7,221 nucleotides of DNA from the NCBI GenBank assembly GCA_013298745.1, contig JAAFIT010000120.1:1-7221 (forward strand), given 5' to 3'. Position 1 is the stretch's first letter; the number at the start of each line of letters is the position of its first letter. The notes below the pieces were generated by a model, which worked only from the letters and a program-made list of their open reading frames with translations, did no database searches and was not told where the DNA came from. The position numbers and the translations under genes were made by a program. Source of the stretch: Sphingomonadales bacterium (lineage in GTDB: Bacteria; Pseudomonadota; Alphaproteobacteria; Sphingomonadales; Sphingomonadaceae). This document shows positions 1 through 5,131 of the stretch, piece by piece.

Positions 1-19
1 GGGCGAAGTACAGAATCAT
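1..19 (-). CDS. Start of a leftward gene, possibly glutathione S-transferase (partial)
   Basis: Reading leftward from an ATG at 19-17 gives M-I-L-Y-F-A and then runs off the window. This matches the opening beta strand of many bacterial glutathione S-transferases (M-[IK]-L-Y-[FY]-x-P-G). A GGAG ribosome binding site (complement of 27-30) sits 7 bases before the ATG, which favours this start over an in-frame ATG five codons upstream at 34. The gene is divergent from the TetR regulator at 112, so it is a natural candidate target of that regulator. Only six residues are visible, so the existence of a gene start is better supported than the family name. Confidence 0.45.
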
Positions 20-41
20 CTCAAGGCTCCACATGGCTCTG

Positions 42-70
42 TTGCTGATTTTTGTACTGTTGTGTATAAA
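42..70 (+). promoter_or_regulatory. Candidate sigma-70 promoter for the TetR gene
   Basis: A -35-like TTGCTG (42-47) is separated by 17 bases from a -10-like TATAAA (65-70), the ideal spacing. Transcription would start near 77, giving a leader of about 35 bases before the ATG at 112. The stretch is clearly more AT-rich than the surrounding genes. The assignment is by eye only. Confidence 0.5.
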
Positions 71-71
71 A
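50..71. promoter_or_regulatory. Candidate TetR operator palindrome
   Basis: TTTTGTAC (50-57) and GTATAAAA (64-71) form an inverted repeat with 7 of 8 positions matching, around a 6-base centre. The 22-base span is typical of TetR-family operators. It covers the -10 box (65-70) of the candidate promoter and lies between the regulator and the leftward gene, so one bound dimer could repress both. Binding is inferred from position and symmetry. Confidence 0.45.
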
Positions 72-111
72 TAGGCAGCGTCAATAATTTTATGCGAAAC
101 GATACAAATTT

Positions 112-717
112 ATGAACCCTTCGCCGCGCCGCGGTCGCCCACCAGCCTACGACCGAGACGCCGCAATCGCGGCGCTGACCCGCGTCTTCTGGGATCAGGG
201 GTTTGCGGCGACCTCACTCGATGATCTGGTGTCGGCGACGGCGATGAACCGGCCGAGCCTGTATGGCGCCTTTGGCGACAAGCAGGCGATGTATCTGGTG
301 GCCCTTGATCGCTATGGCCGCGATGCCGGGGCGCAACTCGGCGGCCTGCTGGCTGCGGTGCCCGATGTGCATGCAGCCATCGCCGCACTGCTTCAAGCTG
401 GAGTCGAATTCTACAGTGCGGGTGAGTCTGGTCCGCGCGGCTGCCTCGCCGTCTGCACAGCAGCAGCCGAAGCCATGACGACGCCGGTTATGCGTGACGG
501 CTTGGCGGCGGTGCTCGCGATCCTAGACGGCGTCATCGCCGCACGGCTGGCGCAGGGCGTTGCCAATGGTCAGTTACCGCCTGACTTTGATGTTGCAGCG
601 ACAGCGATGCTGATTGCTGGCACCCTCCACAGCATCGCGATCCGCGCGCGAGCCGGCAGCCCGCGGGCGGACCTGTTGCGTCTTGCCGATGCCGGTGCCG
701 CGACGTTGCCGGGCTAG
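112..717 (+). CDS. TetR/AcrR family transcriptional regulator
   Basis: This 201-residue protein is a one-component repressor of the TetR family, which binds a palindromic operator as a dimer and lets go when a ligand enters the C-terminal domain. The N-terminal DNA-binding domain spans about residues 12-62. Its helix-turn-helix is at about 34-54, with T34-S-L-D-D-L, the N46-R-P-S-L-Y-G-A-F recognition segment and D56-K following, all classic for the family. The C-terminal half is helical and Ala/Leu-rich and includes a G-C-L-A-V-C segment near residue 110, typical of one common TetR ligand-domain group. Length is normal. No clear Shine-Dalgarno sequence precedes the ATG. The divergent leftward gene at 19 is the most likely target, and a candidate operator lies at 50-71. 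The ligand cannot be read from sequence. Confidence 0.93.
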   Translation: MNPSPRRGRPPAYDRDAAIAALTRVFWDQGFAATSLDDLVSATAMNRPSLYGAFGDKQAMYLVALDRYGRDAGAQLGGLLAAVPDVHAAIAALLQAGVEFYSAGESGPRGCLAVCTAAAEAMTTPVMRDGLAAVLAILDGVIAARLAQGVANGQLPPDFDVAATAMLIAGTLHSIAIRARAGSPRADLLRLADAGAATLPG

Positions 718-962
718 GCCTGGCGGTCGATCACATCCACGATCGGGCGGTCACTGCCATCGACGCGCTCGTCGTGCCAGGTGCCGCCAATGTCTTCCCA
801 GCGGATATCGGCCGCTTCACCGGCGCGCTGCTGGCGCGCTGCGACACGCTGCGCCGCCGCAATCGCTTCGGCATGGGTGGCGAAGGTCTCGGCAAAGACA
901 TCGCCGAGCTTGTAGGTCCAGCCGCCGTCATGCTTGACGATGACATAGTGAATTTTGGTCAT
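714..962 (-). CDS. DUF2188 domain protein
   Basis: A small soluble protein of 82 residues. The opening (I-H-Y-V-I-V-K-H-D-G-G-W) followed by F-A-T-H-A-E-A-I-A-A-A-Q-R-V-A is the DUF2188 pattern: a beta strand ending in H-x-G-G-W, a second strand, then an alpha helix rich in alanine. The tail (W-E-D-I-G-G-T-W-H-D-E, then D-G-S-D-R-P) is a form I associate with sphingomonad members. The biochemical role of the family is unknown. The start at 962 is supported by GGAG (complement of 969-972) 6 bases upstream. The stop codon shares the palindromic CTAG at 714-717 with the TetR stop. It is divergent from pirin across a 59-base gap. Confidence 0.85.
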   Translation of the reverse strand: MTKIHYVIVKHDGGWTYKLGDVFAETFATHAEAIAAAQRVAARQQRAGEAADIRWEDIGGTWHDERVDGSDRPIVDVIDRQA

Positions 963-1021
963 GGCGTGCTCCGGTGTATGTCTCCGTTCAACGCACCAAC
1001 TCCCGTGTCGGAGCCATTGCC

Positions 1022-1879
1022 ATGCCGATCATCCAGTCCATTGCCGGCCGCACCCGCGATCTTGGCGGGTTTTCGGTGGCGCGAGTGTTGCCGGCCCCGC
1101 AGCGGCGCAGCCTTGGCCCGTTCGTGTTCTTCGATGAAATGGGCCCGGCGGATTTCGCGCCAGGGCAGGGCATCGATGTGCGACCGCACCCGCATATCGG
1201 GCTGGCGACGGTCACCTATCTGTTCGCTGGCGGGCTCGGCCATCGTGACAGCCTCGGCACGGTCATCGATATCGCGCCGGGCGCCGTCAATTGGATGACG
1301 GCGGGGCGCGGCATCGTCCATTCGGAACGCACGCCGCCGGCCTTGCGCGCCGCCGGCCATCACATGCACGGCATCCAGTCATGGGTCGCATTGCCGGTGG
1401 AGCATGCCGAAGCGGCGCCGGCCTTCGTGCATCACCCGGCCGACACGCTGCCGGTGGTCGATCTGCCGGGTGGCCGCGCGACGGTGATCGCCGGCACCAT
1501 GTTCGGCGTCACTTCGCCAGTGCAGTTCCCGCATCCGATCATCTATGCCGAGGTTCGGCTCGAAGCGGGCGCACGGCTCGATCTGCCCGCGCCATGGGGC
1601 GAACGCGGCGTTTATCCGGTCAGCGGTAGCGGCATGATCGAGGGCGTCGCGCTGGAGATCGGCACGCTGGCGGTGCTGGCGGCGGGTGACGCGGCATTGG
1701 TCGCCGAAACACCACTCCACGCCATGATTCTCGGCGGTGCACCATTCCCGGAGCCCCGCCATATCGAATGGAATTTCGTCAGCCACGCGCCCGAACGCAT
1801 CGAAGCAGCCAAGGCCGACTGGAAGGCCGGCCGTTTCCCGCAGGTCCCCGGCGAAACCGAATTCATTCCGCTTCCCTGA
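1022..1879 (+). CDS. Pirin family protein
   Basis: A 285-residue bicupin of the pirin family: cytoplasmic iron-binding proteins, some with quercetin 2,3-dioxygenase activity and others acting as redox-sensitive protein partners. The N-terminal cupin (about 1-125) carries the complete metal site: H56 and H58 in P-H-P-H-I-G, and H100 and E102 in G-R-G-I-V-H-S-E, at nearly the same positions as in human pirin. G-H-R-D-S-L-G (73-79) is another family signature. The C-terminal pirin domain covers about 170-275. An earlier GTG at 974 would add 16 unrelated residues. The ATG at 1022 is preferred because it has GGAG (1010-1013) at 8 bases and gives the usual M-P-I-I opening. The 3' end overlaps the transporter gene by 17 bases. 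The substrate is unknown. Confidence 0.93.
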   Translation: MPIIQSIAGRTRDLGGFSVARVLPAPQRRSLGPFVFFDEMGPADFAPGQGIDVRPHPHIGLATVTYLFAGGLGHRDSLGTVIDIAPGAVNWMTAGRGIVHSERTPPALRAAGHHMHGIQSWVALPVEHAEAAPAFVHHPADTLPVVDLPGGRATVIAGTMFGVTSPVQFPHPIIYAEVRLEAGARLDLPAPWGERGVYPVSGSGMIEGVALEIGTLAVLAAGDAALVAETPLHAMILGGAPFPEPRHIEWNFVSHAPERIEAAKADWKAGRFPQVPGETEFIPLP

Positions 1880-3218
1880 GCACCCGGCGCACTGCTGGCC
1901 GCATCGCCAGCAGCAGCAATGCGCCGCCGGCGATGATGCCGGCGTGGAGCAGCCAGAATTGCCCCGGAGTCCAGACTTCGTACAGCCCGCCGATCCGGCC
2001 GCTGATTGTCGATCCGACGAACACCGCCATCGAATTGATGCCGATCATCATGGCGTTCAAGGATTTCGGTGCGGCGCGGCCATAGAGGCCGACGGCGATC
2101 GGCGTGAAGAACACCCAGCCCCAGTTCGACAGCATGTGAAAGCCGACCGCCCAGAGCAGCGGCACCCGCGCATCGCCAAAAACGCTGTCCGCAGCCGCCA
2201 GCCAGACCATGCCGCTGCCAAAGATTAGACAGCCGATCGCCATTTTGGTGATCGCATCGGGTTCGGCGCCGCGCCGCGCCTGCCAGCGCCACAACCCGAG
2301 GGTGACCGGCAGCAGCAACCCCGGCGCGATGGCATCGAGCGCCTGCAGCCAGGGGATCGGCACCTGCCAGCCGCCGACCGCCATTTCGACATGGTCGCGC
2401 ACCCAGAGATTATAGACGTTCCACACCTGCGATTGCGCGATCCAGAAGGCGGCCTGCACCAGCATCAGCAGCAACAGCACGCGGACTGCCCGCCATTCAT
2501 TCGTCGTCAGCGGCGCGCGTGCAGCCGACGTGATGCGCGGTGGATCGGGCGGCAGATGCCGGCCACCGCGCCAATAGACGAACAGCCCGGCCAGCATCCC
2601 GAACCCGGCCAGCCCAAAGGCCATGTGCCAACCGAATTCCTGCCCCATCCAGCCGCAGATGATCGGCGCGGCAAAGGCGCCGCAATTGAGCGCGAAATAG
2701 TAGAGTTGCAGTCCATCATCGCGGCGCCGGTCGTTGGGGCCATACAGGCTACCGAGCTGCGAAAACAGATTGGCGTTGGCAAAGCCGGTGCCGAGCATCA
2801 GCAGCAGCAGCGCCAGCAAGAAGCTGGCATCGAACGCCATGCAAAAATGCCCGGCTGTCATCAGCAAGCAGCCGATCATGATCGAGCGGCGGCGGCCCAG
2901 AAGACGATCGCCGATCAGGCCGCCGAACACCGGGGTGAATCGCACCAGCCCGGCCCAGAGGCCGAAAAGCTGCACGGCAAAGGCCTGGGTGGACAGCGGC
3001 CCGGTGACGCTTTCGATGGCGCTGCGCGTGGCGGCGAGACCGAGGACGTTTTCGGCGTGGCCGGGCAGCAGCAACTGGCCGACCATGTACAGCGTCAGCA
3101 ACGCCTGCATGCCGTAAAGCGAGAAGGATTCCCAGAATTGGGTGCCGGCCAGCCATGCCAGACCGCGTGGCTGGCCGAACAGGTCGTCGGAGCTTGTGTC
3201 GGCTGTGACTATTGTCAT
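1863..3218 (-). CDS. POT/PTR2-like MFS transporter with degenerate coupling motifs
   Basis: A 451-residue inner-membrane protein with about 12-14 hydrophobic segments, of the proton-dependent oligopeptide transporter (POT) branch of the MFS. POT landmarks are the first-helix segment F-S-L-Y-G-M-Q-A-L-L-T-L-Y-M (32-45), the loop G-G-L-I-G-D-R-L-L-G-R-R-R (99-111), R-R-D-D-G-L-Q followed by Y-Y-F-A-L-N-C-G-A (173-181), and P-I-P-W-L-Q-A-L-D (287-295). Key charged residues are replaced: the ExxER motif reads Q27-F-W-E30-S31, the helix-4 lysine position reads N148, and the helix-10 glutamate position appears to be W368. It may therefore not be an ordinary proton-peptide symporter. The frame stays open far upstream, but the ATG at 3218 starts just before the first helix as in relatives. 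No strong ribosome binding site is seen. Substrate unknown. Confidence 0.88.
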   Translation of the reverse strand: MTIVTADTSSDDLFGQPRGLAWLAGTQFWESFSLYGMQALLTLYMVGQLLLPGHAENVLGLAATRSAIESVTGPLSTQAFAVQLFGLWAGLVRFTPVFGGLIGDRLLGRRRSIMIGCLLMTAGHFCMAFDASFLLALLLLMLGTGFANANLFSQLGSLYGPNDRRRDDGLQLYYFALNCGAFAAPIICGWMGQEFGWHMAFGLAGFGMLAGLFVYWRGGRHLPPDPPRITSAARAPLTTNEWRAVRVLLLLMLVQAAFWIAQSQVWNVYNLWVRDHVEMAVGGWQVPIPWLQALDAIAPGLLLPVTLGLWRWQARRGAEPDAITKMAIGCLIFGSGMVWLAAADSVFGDARVPLLWAVGFHMLSNWGWVFFTPIAVGLYGRAAPKSLNAMMIGINSMAVFVGSTISGRIGGLYEVWTPGQFWLLHAGIIAGGALLLLAMRPAVRRVLREAE

Positions 3219-3455
3219 TGGAAGCGATTGTCGCTGCCGGGGCGCAGAGGCCCCTTGTTGGCGACGACCAACGCCACACCACCGCATAACGAGCCAACGC
3301 CATGACCGAACGGACGCACGCGAAGCGAGCATTGGGCTGCGCGGCAAAGTGATTTGGGAGGCATGCAAGGCAGTTAAGGCGGGTTCGGGGCTGCGACGCA
3401 AGCGCCATGGCGCTGGCAGTGGCAATCGGCCGGCGGTGCGGCTAGGATGGCGTCC
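3219..3455. other. Divergent intergenic region
   Basis: This 237-base gap separates the leftward transporter from the rightward sulfur-transferase operon and must hold promoters for both. I see no convincing -35/-10 pair in either direction and no small gene with a ribosome binding site. The clearest structures are a 20-base near-palindrome at 3398-3417 and a weak GC hairpin at 3239-3254. Confidence 0.6.
3398..3417. promoter_or_regulatory. Near-perfect palindrome, possible operator
   Basis: AGCGCCATGGCGCT (3401-3414) is a perfect 14-base palindrome, extended to 20 bases by GC/GC on the outside with one mismatched pair (3400/3415). It lies about 40 bases before the start of the sulfur-transferase operon. 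A chance 14-base palindrome is not rare in GC-rich DNA of this length, so the regulatory role is only suggested by its place. Confidence 0.28.
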
Positions 3456-3881
3456 ATGTTCACTCGCCTTACCCCCGCCATTTCGGTTTCGCCGCAGATC
3501 AGCCTCGAGGATTGCGCCGCAGCGCGCGATCAGGGCTTTGCCGCGATCATCTGCAATCGTCCCGATGATGAAGATGCCGGCCAGCCAAGCGCGGCCGCGA
3601 TGGCTGCTGCTGCTGAGGCTGCGGGTTTGCGCTTCACCCATATCCCCGTCGACGCCAGTGGCATCGACACCAGCCATGTGACCGCCATGGCGGCGGCTCT
3701 TGCCGAAGGCGGGCCTGTCCTCGCCTATTGTCGCTCGGGCACGCGCTCGACCAACCTGTGGGCGCTCGCCGAGGCCAGTCGTGGCGGCGATCCCGATGCG
3801 ATTGTCGCGGCCGCAGCGGGCGGCGGCTATAATGTCTCCGGCATGCTGCCGATGCTGCGCCGCCTCGCCGCCGGGGCCTGA
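3456..3881 (+). CDS. TIGR01244/Blh-type rhodanese-like sulfur transferase
   Basis: A 141-residue soluble protein of the TIGR01244 family (DUF442/PF04273), a phosphatase-like fold with a rhodanese-type active loop. In sulfide-oxidising systems the same domain is fused to or placed beside persulfide dioxygenase. The family opening (L-T-P-A-I-S-V-S-P-Q-I, 5-15) is followed by C33-N-R-P-D-D-E and the I-P-V-D segment (63-66). The active loop is C92-R-S-G-T-R97-S, a cysteine-loop with four residues between Cys and Arg, as in rhodaneses rather than C-x5-R phosphatases. The ATG at 3456 is chosen over the one at 3447 because AGGA (3444-3447) is then 8 bases upstream. It is first in an operon; the next gene begins 6 bases after its stop. 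The physiological sulfur donor and acceptor are unknown. Confidence 0.87.
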   Translation: MFTRLTPAISVSPQISLEDCAAARDQGFAAIICNRPDDEDAGQPSAAAMAAAAEAAGLRFTHIPVDASGIDTSHVTAMAAALAEGGPVLAYCRSGTRSTNLWALAEASRGGDPDAIVAAAAGGGYNVSGMLPMLRRLAAGA

Positions 3882-3887
3882 CCGACC

Positions 3888-4253
3888 ATGGTATGGACGT
3901 CGCTGTTCGGCATCATCACGCTCGTGCTTTTGGCGCGCGCGCTGGGTTTTGCCAGGACGCCGCGCCTTGCCGACGCCGCCGAAGCGCGCCAGATCGCCAG
4001 CGATGCGCTGCCGGGGTTTCGGGCTGCCGATGCTGCGGTCAGCCGCGACGGCGGCGGCGCGCTGGTCTGCGGACATGATGGCAAGGTTGCGCTGGTCCGG
4101 GCTTTCGGTGATCGCTGGGTTGTCCGCATGGTCAATGGGGCCGAGGCGGAAGTTGCTGCCGGTCGGTTGCGGCTGACGTTGCCCGAGCCGATGTTTCCGC
4201 CCGCCGAGATCGATCTGGGCACCGCGGCACCGGCCTGGGCCAGCCGGCTGTGA
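3888..4253 (+). CDS. Small membrane-anchored protein of unknown function
   Basis: A 121-residue protein I cannot assign to a named family. Residues 5-22 form one hydrophobic helix ending in A-R-T-P-R, so it is probably a single-pass inner-membrane protein or carries an uncleaved signal anchor. The rest (about 27-121) alternates short strands, with G-F-R-A-A-D, D-G-G-G-A-L-V, D-G-K-V-A-L-V and D-R-W-V-V-R segments resembling a small beta-sheet domain. There is no cysteine pair or obvious catalytic motif. It starts 6 bases after the sulfur-transferase stop and its own stop overlaps the GTG of the sterol-desaturase gene (GTGA, 4250-4253). This suggests coupled translation and a role linked to the membrane enzyme. 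The topology of the C-terminal domain is not decided by the sequence. Confidence 0.78.
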   Translation: MVWTSLFGIITLVLLARALGFARTPRLADAAEARQIASDALPGFRAADAAVSRDGGGALVCGHDGKVALVRAFGDRWVVRMVNGAEAEVAAGRLRLTLPEPMFPPAEIDLGTAAPAWASRL

Positions 4254-5131
4254 ACCTTCCCGATCCGGTTCAGCTCGCCATTCCGGCGTTCATCATCTCG
4301 ATCATCATCGAGATGTTCGCGATCAAATCCGGTGCGCGCGGCGATTATGATTGGCGCGACACGGCCACGTCGCTGGTGATGGGCTTTGGCAACACCTTTG
4401 CCGCGGTGATCTTCGGCGCCGCCGTCGTTGGCCTTGGCGTCTGGGTCCACCACTTCCGGCTGTTCGACATTCCGGTGACATGGTGGAGCCTCGTCCTGTG
4501 CTTCGTCGCCGATGATTTCTTCTATTACTGGTTTCATCGCACCGCCCACCGTGTTCGCTGGTTCTGGGCGAGCCATGTCATTCATCACAGCTCGCAGCAC
4601 TACAATTTGTCGACGGCGCTGCGACAGACCTGGACCGGGCAGTTCTCGCTGTCCTTCATCTTTCGGCTGCCGCTGTTCCTTGCCGGGTTCGATCCCAAGC
4701 TGATCCTGTTCTGCGCCGGATTGAACCTCGTCTATCAGTTTTTCATTCACACCGAGGTCGTGCGGCGCCTGCCCTGGGGCCTCGAACTCTGGCTCAACAC
4801 CCCGTCGCACCACCGCGTCCACCACGGTACCAATGCGCGTTACCTTGATCGCAATTATGCCGGCGTCTTCATCGTCTGGGACCGGATGTTCGGCACCTTC
4901 GAGGCCGAGCGTGACGATGAGCCGGCGCGCTATGGCATCATCAAGAACCTCGCCACCTTCAATCCCTTGTGGGTTGCCTTTCACGAATGGGTTGGGATCG
5001 GCCGTGATCTCGTTCGGGCGCGGGACTGGCGGACGCGCTGGCTGGCGGTGGCCGGACCGCCCGGCGCGATCAGCGGCGACACTGCGGACGTCATCCGCGC
5101 GCAGTGGCGCGCCTCGGTCCCGGCGGAGTGA
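4250..5131 (+). CDS. Sterol desaturase/fatty acid hydroxylase family protein
   Basis: A 293-residue integral membrane di-iron enzyme of the fatty acid hydroxylase superfamily, which hydroxylates or desaturates lipids, sterols or carotenoids using O2. Helices lie at about 7-25, 42-66, 76-95 and 132-165. The histidine boxes are complete: H96-R-T-A-H100, H109-V-I-H-H113 (with H117 just after), and H188-R-V-H-H192. H167 lies in the helix-end H-T-E motif. Further family features are D88-D-F-F-Y-Y-W-F, N183-T-P-S-H-H, and N202-Y-A-G followed by W-D-R-M-F-G-T-F. Length is normal. Start is GTG at 4250 inside a GTGA overlap with the upstream gene. The next start also lies in a GTGA overlap at 5128. 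All catalytic residues are present, so the enzyme is probably active. Substrate unknown. Confidence 0.93.
   Translation: MNLPDPVQLAIPAFIISIIIEMFAIKSGARGDYDWRDTATSLVMGFGNTFAAVIFGAAVVGLGVWVHHFRLFDIPVTWWSLVLCFVADDFFYYWFHRTAHRVRWFWASHVIHHSSQHYNLSTALRQTWTGQFSLSFIFRLPLFLAGFDPKLILFCAGLNLVYQFFIHTEVVRRLPWGLELWLNTPSHHRVHHGTNARYLDRNYAGVFIVWDRMFGTFEAERDDEPARYGIIKNLATFNPLWVAFHEWVGIGRDLVRARDWRTRWLAVAGPPGAISGDTADVIRAQWRASVPAE

Noticed and set aside
968..1014. Inverted repeat GCTCCG (968-973) / CGGAGC (1009-1014) between DUF2188 and pirin genes
   Set aside because: Each arm is simply the Shine-Dalgarno region of one of two divergent genes, so the symmetry is expected without any operator.
974..1021. Earlier GTG start for pirin
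   Set aside because: It has no ribosome binding site and adds 16 residues not seen in the family. The ATG at 1022 has GGAG at 8 bases.
1905..1920. CAG-type triplet run as a repeat element
   Set aside because: On the coding strand it is a leucine run in the last membrane helix of the transporter, with mixed codons nearby; it is not a microsatellite of note.
3239..3254. GGGG...CCCC hairpin as a terminator
   Set aside because: The stem is only 4 pairs with an 8-base loop, has no U-tract, and lies upstream of the transporter start rather than after a gene.
2391..3305. Rightward 304-codon ORF antisense to the transporter
   Set aside because: Composition is His/Gln/Arg-rich and low-complexity, the mirror of Leu/Ala-rich membrane codons. 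There is no family resemblance; it is a shadow frame in GC-rich DNA.
3301..3351. 16-codon ORF in the 3219-3455 gap
   Set aside because: It has no ribosome binding site and no hydrophobic or conserved pattern; it is expected by chance.
1863..4076. Leftward 737-codon open frame extending the transporter to 4076
   Set aside because: The added N-terminal 286 residues are Arg/Ala/Gly-rich, resemble no protein, and lie antisense to the well-supported sulfur-transferase and membrane-anchor genes. The family start fits at 3218.
3827..4984. Leftward 385-codon ORF antisense to the membrane anchor and desaturase
   Set aside because: The opposite strand carries a complete desaturase with all histidine boxes. 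This frame has no recognisable domain.
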